Shown here one piece after another: positions 36,925-45,542 of a stretch of 64,000 nt of DNA; the first letter of the stretch is position 1; every line of letters begins with the position of its first letter. The notes below the pieces were generated by a model. It was not told the origin of the DNA. It saw only the letters and a program-made list of their open reading frames with translations, and made no database searches. The position numbers were made by a program, and so were the translations under genes. Location: the NCBI RefSeq assembly GCF_003259335.1, contig NZ_QLLL01000005.1:62001-126000 (forward strand). Reading direction: 5' to 3'. The DNA comes from Chitinophaga skermanii (lineage in GTDB: Bacteria; Bacteroidota; Bacteroidia; Chitinophagales; Chitinophagaceae).

Positions 36925-37260
36925 ATGAGCAAGAAGAAAAACAACAACAATGGTATCGTATTTTCAACCGATCCGAACTTTAAGCCGTATGACGACGAAC
37001 AAGACGAGGTCGTAGAAACCCTAGCACCGAACCAACAACAACTACGTGTGAAGCTCGATACAAAGCAAAGAGCGGGTAAAGTAGTAACGTTGGTAGATGG
37101 TTTTGTGGGTAAAGATGAAGACTTGGAGAAATTGGGTAAAGAATTGAAAACGAAATGTGGTACGGGCGGTAGTGTGAAAGATGGTTTTATTATCATCCAA
37201 GGAGATTATAAAGATAAAGTACTGAAGTGGCTCCAGGATTGGGGTTACAAAGCAAAATAA
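36925..37260 (+). CDS. SUI1/YciH family translation initiation factor-like protein
   Basis: A 111-residue homologue of eukaryotic eIF1 and E. coli YciH. The N-terminal half is charged and Asn-rich (SKKKNNNN) and looks disordered. The C-terminal SUI1 domain contains VTLVDGFVGKDEDLEKLGKELKTK, then the glycine-rich turn CGTGGSVKDG near 82-91 and the final IQGDYKDKVLKWLQDWGY. Bacterial members influence start-site fidelity in vitro, and their physiological role is minor or unclear. It is 20 bases downstream of the lipid kinase and is the last gene before a bidirectional terminator. Confidence 0.93.
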   Translation: MSKKKNNNNGIVFSTDPNFKPYDDEQDEVVETLAPNQQQLRVKLDTKQRAGKVVTLVDGFVGKDEDLEKLGKELKTKCGTGGSVKDGFIIIQGDYKDKVLKWLQDWGYKAK

Positions 37261-37265
37261 AAGTA

Positions 37266-37297
37266 AAAAGGTCTCTACATCATAGAGACCTTTTTTT
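37266..37297. terminator. Bidirectional terminator between the SUI1 and DUF6624 genes
   Basis: AAAAGGTCTCTA-CATCA-TAGAGACCTTTT, 12 pairs, with A/T tracts on both sides. It serves the converging genes on both strands. Confidence 0.9.
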
Positions 37298-37302
37298 ATG
37301 CG

Positions 37303-38157
37303 TTATGGTTTAAATACACCCCAATATTCAAAGAAATCCTTCTCACCTTTTAATACAAAATTTTGCGACTTCGCACCACGCTGAATTGTTAACGTTACCT
37401 CTTCGTTATAGGGTCGTTCGAGTGCGATATACACAAACCCTTTTGCATTCGTTTTCCCGATAACTGTACCATTCAACAGTATTTCCACATTTTCTGCTGG
37501 TTCTTTAAAATTGCTATCGTTCGATACGTGGCCGATAAACACATTTGGATGCGTTAATTGCTCAACACCAGGAGCCATTACAATGCTACCGGCAGTAACA
37601 TCATCTTCCACTTTCCCGAAGCCTAATGAAGCACGTTGTTTATTCACTTCTTCGATATTTTTCATGGGGTAGCAGTATACATTGCCGAGTGGGTCCGACG
37701 CTTGTTGAAGGCCATAGCGCTGGAATTTGCCTTGGCGGAATAGGAGACGATCTACAAAACGAGCATAATCTAAGTGACTAATTTCTTTGGCCTTGTAGGC
37801 TTCATCCATGTAGCGAGCATACTTGATTTGCGCGGGTAGTTCGGCATGTTGAATAACGTAATAAAAAGCAGCACTGGCGTTCTTAGACGTAACGTTGCTT
37901 TTTAGCCAATTATATTGTTCCAAGATGGGAAATACAATGGCTTGGTTAGTGGAATCGATGTACCTCAATGAATCGCGCACAATTTTATATTCGGGCGTAT
38001 TCATTGGTGTTTTAGCAAAACGCTCGCGGATAGATTGATCGCGTTCGTAAGCTTGTTCTAAAGTAGTGGTAATTTGTTTGAAGTTAGGTTGTTGTTGTGC
38101 TTGGGAAGGATTGCTAAAGTGCAATACCAGCAGGGCGATTAAGATAGTTTGTTTCAT
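37303..38157 (-). CDS. DUF6624-like exported protein
   Basis: A 284-residue protein. The ATG at 38157 gives a signal peptide (MKQTILIALLVLHF...SQAQ); the frame extends 21 codons upstream but that part lacks signal character. The central part resembles the DUF6624 family, with IRERF, DSTNQAIVFPILEQYNWL, a QHAELPAQIKYARYMDEAY helix and DYARFVDRLLFRQGKFQRYG. The C-terminal 90 residues form a separate beta-rich domain with ILLNGTVIGKTNAKGFVYIAL, like a carboxypeptidase-regulatory-type sandwich. Function unknown. It is read after DUF2167 on the same strand but separated from it by a terminator. Confidence 0.75.
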   Translation of the reverse strand: MKQTILIALLVLHFSNPSQAQQQPNFKQITTTLEQAYERDQSIRERFAKTPMNTPEYKIVRDSLRYIDSTNQAIVFPILEQYNWLKSNVTSKNASAAFYYVIQHAELPAQIKYARYMDEAYKAKEISHLDYARFVDRLLFRQGKFQRYGLQQASDPLGNVYCYPMKNIEEVNKQRASLGFGKVEDDVTAGSIVMAPGVEQLTHPNVFIGHVSNDSNFKEPAENVEILLNGTVIGKTNAKGFVYIALERPYNEEVTLTIQRGAKSQNFVLKGEKDFFEYWGVFKP

Positions 38158-38190
38158 GTGGTTGATCGTTAGGGAATGAATGACGGGGCA

Positions 38191-38220
38191 TAAAAAATGC
38201 CGTTCCATAAAGAACGGCAT
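38191..38220 (-). terminator. Terminator after the DUF2167 gene
   Basis: On the minus strand ATGCCGTTC-TTTATG-GAACGGCAT runs into TTTTTTA; a perfect 9-bp stem 25 bases beyond the stop. Confidence 0.9.
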
Positions 38221-38244
38221 TCATCAGTTAACTGGAAGTTAAAA

Positions 38245-39285
38245 TTAAGCTTTCGGTTGTTCATCTTCTGTGGTTGAAGATGCTGAAGGCGTTTCTTCCG
38301 CAACAGTAGCTTCTCCAGGAGCTTCAATAGCCGCTGGTTCGCTTACTGTTTCTTCTTCGGAAGAAGGAGTGCTATAAGCTTGTTCCTTTTTACGTTGGAA
38401 TATTCTACGAATAGCAGCAAATAATGCGATAAAGCCAAGCGCAATGAATTTCCAGCCCGCTATAAGGAACTTCATAATCAATGCGAAGAAACCGGCTTTC
38501 GCTAATACTTTACCGGCAATCAAACCACCGATCGTCCATGCAGCTACTTGGTCTACTTTTGGATCGAAATCGGCATAAGTATTTTCTTTTGTGAAGTAGG
38601 CGATATCTAAGATATGCGGAATGTCTTCGTTGATGGTTTTCAATTCATCCATTGTACCGATAGCAGTGAGGGATAATACACCTTCGCGGCCGAGTACACG
38701 TACGTCGTAGTTCAGTGTATGGGAACGTTCTTCGGCACCGAATTTCAATTCTTTTGCCCAGTGCAAGATCTTTTTATCGTGATCGTAATAAGGTTTTTGC
38801 GCCCAGCCGATTAATTCGATAGTTGGGTATCCTTCTTTCACGCGGGCTTCATTGTTTTCCTTGGTACTTTCCTTCATCTGTTTCAATAAATCGTCGTAAT
38901 CAATTTTGGCAGCATCATCGTCTTTAACGTGGCCATCATGTTCGTACGAAATAGTGAATACATATTTATGGTCGTCGAATGCGCCGGTACCTTCGCGCAT
39001 AATCATGCCCAATACACCTTCGGCAGAAGCAGGAGGATTGCCCCAGAGATCCACCAATAAACGTTTAGATTGCTTGGCATCGAGGAATACGAAACCTTTT
39101 GGTACGTTTAGTTCGATTTTATTGTTTTCTAAGGCAATAACACCGTTTTGGAAAGTGAAAGTTTTTTGAATGGAATCAACGAATTGTTGTTCTTCCGGTG
39201 TTAAAGTAACCGAATCTTTTGATGATGCGAACAACGCTGTGCTTGCTACCAGCAAGGCAATAGTTAGGTAAATACGTCTAAACAT
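38245..39285 (-). CDS. DUF2167 domain membrane protein
   Basis: A 346-residue protein of the DUF2167 (COG4714) family of unknown function. The ATG at 39285 gives a signal peptide (MFRRIYLTIALLVASTALFA); the longer open frame is unlikely to be translated. The extracytoplasmic domain carries family text such as LNVPKGFVFLDAKQSKRLL and a GWAQKPYYDHDKKILHWAKEL stretch near 170. One or two transmembrane helices lie near 255-300 (FFALIMKFLIAGWKFIALGF), followed by a basic patch (RRIFQRKKE) and an acidic Ser/Glu/Ala tail. Monocistronic, judging by terminators on both sides. Confidence 0.88.
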   Translation of the reverse strand: MFRRIYLTIALLVASTALFASSKDSVTLTPEEQQFVDSIQKTFTFQNGVIALENNKIELNVPKGFVFLDAKQSKRLLVDLWGNPPASAEGVLGMIMREGTGAFDDHKYVFTISYEHDGHVKDDDAAKIDYDDLLKQMKESTKENNEARVKEGYPTIELIGWAQKPYYDHDKKILHWAKELKFGAEERSHTLNYDVRVLGREGVLSLTAIGTMDELKTINEDIPHILDIAYFTKENTYADFDPKVDQVAAWTIGGLIAGKVLAKAGFFALIMKFLIAGWKFIALGFIALFAAIRRIFQRKKEQAYSTPSSEEETVSEPAAIEAPGEATVAEETPSASSTTEDEQPKA

Positions 39286-39373
39286 TATGTTAGAATTATA
39301 AGTGTTAAGGGCGCAAAATGGTAAAAATTTGTTAAAAATTCTAATACTTAGTAAAAAATAAGGAAGGAATAAC

Positions 39374-39414
39374 AAAAAATAGCCCCTAAAAAGGGGCTTT
39401 GGGGGCTATTTTTA
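39374..39414 (-). terminator. Terminator after the aldo/keto reductase gene
   Basis: Arms AAAAATAGCCCC and GGGGCTATTTTT are perfectly complementary over 12 bp. A nested alternative AGCCCC/GGGGCT is also possible. T residues follow on the minus strand. Confidence 0.88.
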
Positions 39415-39430
39415 TAGCAGTAGTGTGTAA

Positions 39431-40423
39431 TTAGTTTTGATCAATAAGTTTCATGGAACCTTCCGTATAGCGTTCGCCTTCTACGGTATAGTTTTTCATG
39501 AGGGTATTGATATTTTGCACATCGGCAGTAGATAATTGCACATCCACGGCTGCCGCATTTTCTTGTAAGTACTTGCGTCGTTTGGTGCCAGGGATGGGAA
39601 TAATATCTTCTCCTTGTGCTAATAACCAAGCCAGCGATAACTGTGGCAAAGTGATGTTTTTGTCTTTCGCGATGTTTTCCAAACCATGTACAATCTCCAA
39701 GTTTTTCTCGAAGTTCCCTGCTTGGAAGCGAGGCAAATTGCGACGCCAATCGTTTTCCGATAAATCGTTCAAGCTTTTTACTGAGCTAGTAAGTACACCA
39801 CGACCTAACGGGCTATAAGGTACAAGTGTAATACCTAATTCGCGGGCAGTTGCGAGAACGTTGTTGTTTTCCACATCGCGGGTATACAGCGAATATTCCG
39901 ACTGTAACGCGGCTATGGGATGTACAGCGTATGCTTTCTTCAAACTGGTGGCAGATGCTTCGGATAACCCCAGGTAGCGTACTTTACCGGCTTTTACTAA
40001 ATCTGCCATGGCACCAACTGTTTCTTCTATTGGTACATTTTGATCTACACGGTGCGCATAATACAAGTCGATGGTATCGATACCTAAACGTTGTAAACTG
40101 GCATCTACCGCCTGTTTAATGTATGCTGGGCGACCATCAAAATAAGTACCGCTACCATCTTCTTTCATTCGGAATCCGAATTTTGTAGCTAAGAAAATTT
40201 TATCACGGTTCGATTTTAATAAGGGAGCTAATTGTTGTTCATTCAGGCCATTGCCGTACATATCTGCTGTATCCCAGAAGTTAATACCAAGGTCGAGGGC
40301 TAACTCAAGCGTAGCTTGCGATTCCACGTCATCACGTTCACCATAAGCGAAGGCCATCCCCATGCAGCCAAGACCAATGGCGGATAATTTTTCGCCTGTT
40401 TTTCCTAATGTTCTGTATTGCAT
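39431..40423 (-). CDS. Aldo/keto reductase
   Basis: A 330-residue cytosolic NAD(P)H-dependent reductase with the (beta/alpha)8 fold. The catalytic tetrad is visible: Asp and Tyr in [12 protein letters not shown] near 52-63, Lys in FLATKFGF near 84, and His in YYAHRVD near 124. The C-terminal cofactor-binding segment is [17 protein letters not shown] near 280. It resembles the YakC/AKR13-type group. The substrate is unknown. The start chosen is the ATG before [10 protein letters not shown], the usual family N-terminus. It is monocistronic, with a promoter box 21 bases upstream. Confidence 0.93.
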   Translation of the reverse strand: MQYRTLGKTGEKLSAIGLGCMGMAFAYGERDDVESQATLELALDLGINFWDTADMYGNGLNEQQLAPLLKSNRDKIFLATKFGFRMKEDGSGTYFDGRPAYIKQAVDASLQRLGIDTIDLYYAHRVDQNVPIEETVGAMADLVKAGKVRYLGLSEASATSLKKAYAVHPIAALQSEYSLYTRDVENNNVLATARELGITLVPYSPLGRGVLTSSVKSLNDLSENDWRRNLPRFQAGNFEKNLEIVHGLENIAKDKNITLPQLSLAWLLAQGEDIIPIPGTKRRKYLQENAAAVDVQLSTADVQNINTLMKNYTVEGERYTEGSMKLIDQN

Positions 40424-40444
40424 ATTAAAAAGGGTTTTATGAAG

Positions 40445-40452
40445 CAAATGTA
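40445..40452 (-). promoter_or_regulatory. Promoter -7 box TACATTTG for the aldo/keto reductase
   Basis: On the minus strand TACATTTG matches TAnnTTTG, 21 bases before the ATG. No clear -33 element. Confidence 0.5.
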
Positions 40453-40745
40453 AGTAGGGTTCTATTGCCCAGGCTTGCCGCAATCAAAGGAATGATTGCA
40501 AAAAACAAGTTAAGGGATGACACGAATGTTATATTTTTTTGCACTAGGTTACGTTAAAATTAATCTAAATGAATGTTAAGAAAATGTAAAGCCTGCTTGC
40601 GTTTACATGATATTTATCATAAAAGTAGGCATGAGAACAACTAGGAATATGCAACAATTGTTCATTTTTATTTTTGGAAAAGAAGTAAAATAAGGACAAT
40701 TTGTAAACACCTTTTATCTACCAAAATCTACGGCTTATGCCGATG

Positions 40746-40813
40746 CCGGCTGCATTGGAGAAGTTTTTTTCTCCTTCTTCAAGCAAATTGATCATGCTTC
40801 TCCATGGTGCCGG
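40746..40813. other. Imperfect long hairpin in the intergenic gap
   Basis: CCGGC pairs with GCCGG, and TGGAGAAG with CTTCTCCA, separated by a small internal loop. The apical loop of about 33 bases is pyrimidine-rich. It may be a structured RNA element or a degenerate repeat; there is no gene on either side within 300 bases. Confidence 0.4.
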
Positions 40814-41031
40814 TGGGAACATTTTCTAGTTCAATGTTTTCCTGTAACTGAAATTCATTTATCCGTATGTAGAATCCTTACACTTGCTGCCAGGCAAGTT
40901 GTGTCTATATGGTTCGTTGTTCATTTCATTTTCCTTTTCTTTTTAATGATTCAAACTGCATTATAATTACCGTGTATAGAAAGTACTAAGTGCATTACTA
41001 TAACATGGTCATATGGCTGGCATATATGGGG

Positions 41032-41108
41032 AATATATCCAGGACATTGGGATAATATTGGAAGAACATTGGAAGACCATTGGAGAACCATTAGAAGATA
41101 TTATAAAA
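41032..41108 (-). repeat. 77-bp intergenic repeat, copy B (inverted partner at 18838-18914)
   Basis: Read on the minus strand this block aligns ungapped with copy A, with about 66 of 77 positions identical by eye. It carries the same run of AATG words at about 10-12-base steps, and the period is cleaner here (TCTCCAATGGTCTTCCAATG). It lies in the largest gene-free gap of the window. Confidence 0.75.
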
Positions 41109-41377
41109 AGCACTGCGGGAAATAGCAGTAATGCTTAAAAATGTGTCTTAAATAACCCTTTGAGGTGTTATTGCGCCAAAAAAGATGCTGAAAAGGAGCT
41201 TTCCAGGTGAACAGTGCGACGCAAGCGGTGTTAAATAGAAAGGAAAAAGCTGGTTACATACTGCGAAAAAACATCGATCAAATGCGTTATTTCCGCACAG
41301 GCCGGTGTTCAATTTCGTACAGTTATAAGCTGTAGCGTATGTTCTATAAACCTCTTATCAAGTTTTTTGACAATATT

Positions 41378-42118
41378 TTAGGTCGTTTTTACAAACTCAA
41401 CTTCGCCTACTCCCAGTTCTAGGAGTTTGCCTTCGCGTTCTAGCTGTAAAAGGCCGCTGGGCAAGATATCACGAATGATGCCTGTAAAGAATTCGCCGTC
41501 GATTTTATACAATCCTGGCTCGTTAAAACGGAAAAGTTTGGATTTGTATTCGTTCCGCAAAACGGTTTCCTGGATAAGGGGCAAATCGTTGAAGCGTTTA
41601 TCTAGGAAAGTGCAGAGTTCTTGGGCTAAAGCGAGGCTATCGTACTCTTTACCCGTGATTTGTTTTAGCGACACGGGGTTCACTAAAGCAGGCGGAAAAT
41701 GGGGGGTATTTATATTGATACCCATACCTGCGATGGCGTATTGCCATTGGCTACCGCGAAGGATGTTTTCGATGAGTGTGCCCCCTGCCTTTCTGTCACG
41801 CCAGTAAAGGTCATTTGGCCATTTGATCGCTGTTTCTGAGCCGGCATATTTTGAGAAGAAATCGTGCTGTGCGAGGGCCACAGTCATGCTAAGCATAAAT
41901 TGCTGTGAAAGTGTGAGTGGTGGCTGTAGAACGACTGTTAAAATGATGTTTTCACCGGGTACGGAAGACCAGGATTTACCGCGTTGTCCTTTCCCGGCAT
42001 ATTGTTCCATTGCGAAGTATGCACTGCCGCTTGTAACAATGCCTGCGTTTACTTCTGCCGTGGCATAGTTATTGGTGCTGTCTACCGAAGCTAATACATG
42101 AAATGGAGAGCCTATCAC
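41378..42118 (-). CDS. birA: Biotin--[acetyl-CoA-carboxylase] ligase
   Basis: A 246-residue cytosolic enzyme that activates biotin and attaches it to the acetyl-CoA carboxylase carrier protein. SVDSTNNYA is near residue 11-19 and the adenylate loop GKGQRGKSW near 43-51 (GRGRRG in E. coli BirA). WPNDLYWRDRKAGGTLIE near 98-116 carries the catalytic lysine region. There is no N-terminal winged-helix domain, so this is a monofunctional ligase that does not repress transcription. The only plausible start is a GTG at 42118; no ATG lies before the first motif. Confidence 0.93.
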   Translation of the reverse strand: MIGSPFHVLASVDSTNNYATAEVNAGIVTSGSAYFAMEQYAGKGQRGKSWSSVPGENIILTVVLQPPLTLSQQFMLSMTVALAQHDFFSKYAGSETAIKWPNDLYWRDRKAGGTLIENILRGSQWQYAIAGMGININTPHFPPALVNPVSLKQITGKEYDSLALAQELCTFLDKRFNDLPLIQETVLRNEYKSKLFRFNEPGLYKIDGEFFTGIIRDILPSGLLQLEREGKLLELGVGEVEFVKTT

Positions 42119-42238
42119 TGTCGTAAATTTTAAATGAAAGGCAAAGTAACATCATTTTAACATTTCATTTAGAATATAGGCATTGCTAAACACGACATCT
42201 GAATAATATATACGAAGTTATATTTCCCGTGTGTTTAG

Positions 42239-42246
42239 TAATTTTG
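42239..42246 (+). promoter_or_regulatory. Promoter -7 box TAATTTTG upstream of rsfS
   Basis: TAnnTTTG match 37 bases before the rsfS start codon, likely serving the rsfS-ftsH-LUD unit. Confidence 0.45.
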
Positions 42247-42283
42247 ATATTAATAGTTTATTTTTAACGAAAACAAGAATTTA

Positions 42284-42688
42284 TTGGCACCCTTAACCGT
42301 TCTAAATACCAGGAAAAAAGCGGTCACACGCGTAACCAGGAGCAGTAAAATATTTACAACCATCATTAAGGCCATACAGGAAAAAAAGGGAGACAATGTA
42401 GTCTCTTTAGATCTCCGCAAGATTCCTGAAGCTGTCGCTGATTTCTTTATCATTTGCGAGGCCAATTCCAATACACAAGTAAAGGCTATTGCCGATTTTG
42501 TTGAAGAAGAAGTGAAGAAGCATACGGATGAGTCGCCGTATAAAGCTGAGGGAAGAACAGGCCAACAATGGATTTTGGTGGATTATGTGAATATTGTTGT
42601 GCATGTGTTTACGCCCGACAACCGTAAATTCTACAACCTGGAGGAGATGTGGAGTGATGCAGATAGAATGGAGCACCTCGACAACTAA
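42284..42688 (+). CDS. rsfS: Ribosome silencing factor RsfS (TTG start)
   Basis: A 134-residue protein that binds ribosomal protein L14 and blocks subunit joining when nutrients are short. Conserved text: DNVVSLDLRKI near 37-47, ADFFIICEANSNTQVKAIAD near 52-71, EGRTGQQWILVDYVNIVVHVF near 90-110 and the final YNLEEMWSDA. There is no ATG upstream of the conserved core; the first in-frame ATG is near the end. An in-frame stop lies at 42254-42256, leaving the TTG at 42284 as the only good start. It is about 75 bases upstream of ftsH. Confidence 0.92.
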   Translation: MAPLTVLNTRKKAVTRVTRSSKIFTTIIKAIQEKKGDNVVSLDLRKIPEAVADFFIICEANSNTQVKAIADFVEEEVKKHTDESPYKAEGRTGQQWILVDYVNIVVHVFTPDNRKFYNLEEMWSDADRMEHLDN

Positions 42689-42747
42689 CAAATCGTAAGA
42701 TTTGAGTATCATAAACAAATAATCTGATTGCAAAAACAATAATTCGT

Positions 42748-42754
42748 AAAGGAG
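42748..42754 (+). promoter_or_regulatory. Strong Shine-Dalgarno sequence for ftsH
   Basis: AAAGGAG, nine bases before the ftsH ATG. Notable because clear Shine-Dalgarno sequences are rare in this window. Confidence 0.65.
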
Positions 42755-42763
42755 CGAACGATC

Positions 42764-44806
42764 ATGGAAAAAGGAGGCAACAATCAAAAGCCGGGACCAG
42801 GACAAACGCCTAAAAAGGGAGGACCGAAGTTCAATATATACTGGGTATATGCCTTGATTGGTATTGCACTGTTATCATTGAACCTATTCGATTTTGGGAC
42901 CCGCCCCAAAGAAATTAATTTCAAAGATTTTGAACTTAAGCTTCTTCCTACTCATGCTATTGACAGAATAGAGGTTAATACGGGTAAGAAGGTAGTTGAT
43001 GTTTATATCCAGAAAGACAGTTTACAGAAAGACCCGCAATTCTCTGAAGTATCGAAAGGTCGTATCGGAGCTGTTAACCAAGGACCACATTATTTCTTCA
43101 CTATCGGTTCTGAAGAAAGTTTCAAGAAAGATTTAGATCGTGCTGAAGATGGGGTAGCGATTAAGGACAGGGTGAAAGTAGTTTACCCGCCGGGCAACCC
43201 TTGGGTAGAATCGTTGGTAACGATGTTACTGCCGATTGTATTGATTATAGGTTTATGGATTTTGTTGATGCGTAAAATGGGAGGCCCTTCTGGTGGAAGT
43301 GGAGGCCCAGGCGGTATCTTCAACATTGGTAAATCTAAGGCGCAATTATTCGATAAAGGAACACGTGTAAACATTACTTTCAACGATGTAGCTGGTTTAG
43401 ATGAGGCGAAAGTGGAAGTGATGGAGATTGTGGATTTCTTGAAGAATCCTAAAAAGTACACTTCTCTTGGTGGTAAAATTCCGAAAGGTGCATTACTTGT
43501 TGGCCCTCCGGGTACAGGTAAAACCTTGTTGGCAAAAGCCATGGCAGGTGAGGCGCAAGTACCATTCTTCTCTATGTCGGGTTCCGATTTCGTGGAACTT
43601 TTCGTAGGTGTGGGTGCTAGCCGTGTACGTGACCTCTTTAAGCAAGCACGTGAAAAAGCACCATGTATCATCTTTATCGATGAGATTGATGCGATTGGTC
43701 GTGCCCGCGGTAAGAATGTTATGATGAGTAACGACGAACGTGAGAATACATTGAACCAATTGTTGGTGGAAATGGATGGTTTCGGTACCGATAGTGGTAT
43801 TATCATCCTTGCTGCTACGAACAGGCCAGATGTATTGGATAGTGCTTTGTTACGTCCAGGTCGTTTCGATCGCCAAATTTCGATCGACAAGCCGGATTTA
43901 GCTGGTCGCCAGCACATCTTCGAAGTGCACTTGAAACCTATTAAAACATCACCGAACCTGGATATTCAGAAATTGGCATCACAAACACCGGGCTTTGCCG
44001 GTGCGGATATTGCCAACGTATGTAACGAAGCGGCATTGATTGCAGCACGTAAGGGTAAATCACAAGTTGAGATGGAAGATTTCAATGATGCGGTTGACCG
44101 TGTGATTGGTGGTTTAGAAAAGAAAAACAAGATTATTTCTCCGGAAGAGAAAGAAGTGATTGCATACCACGAGGCTGGCCACGCGATTTGTGGTTGGTAC
44201 TTGGAACATGCGAATCCATTGGTGAAAGTAACCATTGTACCACGTGGTGTGGCGGCTTTGGGTTACGCACAATATCTTCCAAAAGAACAATATCTCTATA
44301 ATACCGAACAATTGATGGACGATATCTGCATGACCCTTGGTGGCCGCGCGGTAGAGGAACTCGTATTCGGTAAGATTTCAACAGGTGCGCAAAACGACTT
44401 ACAAGTAATTACCCGCATGGCTTACGCAATGGTAACTGTGTATGGTATGAACGAGAAAGTAGGTAACGTATCGTTCTACGATCCAAATAACGACCAAGCC
44501 TTCACGAAACCGTATTCAGAAGAAACGGCTAAAATGATTGACGAGGAAGTACGTATTTTGATCGACAAAGCATACGTGCGTACAAAACAATTGTTGACAG
44601 AGAGATTAAACGATGTGAAATTGTTGGCGGAAGAATTGTTGAAGAAAGAAGTGTTGTATAAAGATGATTTGGAACGCTTAATCGGTAAACGTCCGTACGA
44701 TCAACAAAGAGAACATCAAGTGAATAAAGAAGGCATGACGACTGACGGTGTTCATCCATCAGACATCATCAACCCTTCTCCAGCAAACGCAAACGTTGTT
44801 GAATAA
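42764..44806 (+). CDS. ftsH: ATP-dependent zinc metalloprotease FtsH
   Basis: A 680-residue membrane-anchored AAA+ protease that degrades misfolded and regulatory membrane proteins. Transmembrane helices lie at about 25-43 and 148-170, flanking a periplasmic domain. Walker A GPPGTGKT is at 247-254 and Walker B IIFIDE near 302-307. The second region of homology is near 351-370 (ATNRPDVLDSALLRPGRFD), and the zinc-binding HEAGH is at 469-473. The N-terminus is rich in Gly, Pro and Lys, common in Bacteroidota homologues. It is followed after two bases by the LUD-domain gene, so the two are very likely cotranscribed. Confidence 0.98.
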   Translation: MEKGGNNQKPGPGQTPKKGGPKFNIYWVYALIGIALLSLNLFDFGTRPKEINFKDFELKLLPTHAIDRIEVNTGKKVVDVYIQKDSLQKDPQFSEVSKGRIGAVNQGPHYFFTIGSEESFKKDLDRAEDGVAIKDRVKVVYPPGNPWVESLVTMLLPIVLIIGLWILLMRKMGGPSGGSGGPGGIFNIGKSKAQLFDKGTRVNITFNDVAGLDEAKVEVMEIVDFLKNPKKYTSLGGKIPKGALLVGPPGTGKTLLAKAMAGEAQVPFFSMSGSDFVELFVGVGASRVRDLFKQAREKAPCIIFIDEIDAIGRARGKNVMMSNDERENTLNQLLVEMDGFGTDSGIIILAATNRPDVLDSALLRPGRFDRQISIDKPDLAGRQHIFEVHLKPIKTSPNLDIQKLASQTPGFAGADIANVCNEAALIAARKGKSQVEMEDFNDAVDRVIGGLEKKNKIISPEEKEVIAYHEAGHAICGWYLEHANPLVKVTIVPRGVAALGYAQYLPKEQYLYNTEQLMDDICMTLGGRAVEELVFGKISTGAQNDLQVITRMAYAMVTVYGMNEKVGNVSFYDPNNDQAFTKPYSEETAKMIDEEVRILIDKAYVRTKQLLTERLNDVKLLAEELLKKEVLYKDDLERLIGKRPYDQQREHQVNKEGMTTDGVHPSDIINPSPANANVVE

Positions 44807-44808
44807 TT

Positions 44809-45444
44809 ATGAAAGTATCTCCTGCTAAGGAAAATATATTGAAGAAAGTGAGGAACGCGCTGAGCCAATCGGTTCAGCTGCCGTTCCCGAATGCAGAAGG
44901 TAATAATTCAGTATTCAAAGCGGCACACGATTCGCTGGAACTGAAGTTTGCAGAAGAGTTTACCAAATTGGGTGGCAAGTTCATATTTTGTTCTAGCCGC
45001 GACGAGATGGTAGAAAACCTGCAAACCCTCGTGGAAAATAAAGGATGGAAACATGTGCAATGCCAAACTCCATCTGTGCTGAAAATGCTCAACCCGTATA
45101 ATTTAAGCTATGTAAGTAGCGGCGAATACACCGAGTTGGATGCCGCCATTACAAGCGTAGAATACTTGGTTGCACGTACTGGCAGCATGGTTTTAACATC
45201 GGCACAACCTTCCGGCAGGCAATTGCCCGTGTATGCTCCGTATCATATCGTTATTGCACATACGCACCAATTGGTGTTCGATATCAAAGATGCACTTGCG
45301 AAGATGAAGGAGAAATACCCGCACCAACTGCCTTCCATGATTAATTTTGCAACAGGACCGAGCCGTACGGCCGACATTGAGAAAACCCTTGTAGTGGGTG
45401 TTCACGGGCCCAAAGAGGTATTCGTGTTCTTGTTGGATGAATAA
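44809..45444 (+). CDS. LUD domain (LutC-like) protein
   Basis: A 211-residue protein of the LUD (lactate utilisation) domain family, also called DUF162. The core VEYLVARTGSMVLTS near 112-126 and the ending INFATGPSRTADIEKTLVVGVHGPKE near 175-200 are diagnostic. LutC works with LutA and LutB to oxidise lactate, but neither partner is encoded here. The gene is placed two bases after ftsH, so its role may differ from lactate use. A 12-bp hairpin terminator follows. Confidence 0.9.
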   Translation: MKVSPAKENILKKVRNALSQSVQLPFPNAEGNNSVFKAAHDSLELKFAEEFTKLGGKFIFCSSRDEMVENLQTLVENKGWKHVQCQTPSVLKMLNPYNLSYVSSGEYTELDAAITSVEYLVARTGSMVLTSAQPSGRQLPVYAPYHIVIAHTHQLVFDIKDALAKMKEKYPHQLPSMINFATGPSRTADIEKTLVVGVHGPKEVFVFLLDE

Positions 45445-45466
45445 GATCATTACACATTATTCATAC

Positions 45467-45514
45467 GAGAGGTGTTGTAAAGTTGCTTGTCAACGCACAA
45501 CACCTCTCTTTTTT
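45467..45514 (+). terminator. Terminator after the LUD-domain gene
   Basis: Perfect 12-bp stem GAGAGGTGTTGT / ACAACACCTCTC with an 18-base loop, followed by a T tract. The T tract runs directly into the lpxH promoter region. Confidence 0.87.
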
Positions 45515-45529
45515 ATTTCATACTATCCC

Positions 45530-45537
45530 TATCTTTG
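45530..45537 (+). promoter_or_regulatory. Promoter -7 box TATCTTTG for lpxH (possibly leaderless)
   Basis: Perfect TAnnTTTG match; only five bases separate it from the ATG at 45543. Transcription would begin at or beside the start codon. Confidence 0.65.
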
Positions 45538-45542
45538 CGGTC

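Larger units (their letters stand above)
40453..41377. other. Long gene-free gap between the aldo/keto reductase and birA
   Basis: More than 900 bases without a supportable protein gene. It holds a long imperfect hairpin (40746-40813), a short hairpin ACTTGC/GCAAGT (40882-40899) and copy B of the 77-bp repeat (41032-41108). The rest is AT-rich. No transposase remnant, tRNA or attachment site could be recognised. Confidence 0.6.

Noticed and set aside
18838..41108. A 22-kb invertible segment bounded by the inverted repeats
   Set aside because: The two copies are only about 86 percent alike over 77 bases, too short and diverged for efficient homologous inversion, and no invertase gene is nearby.
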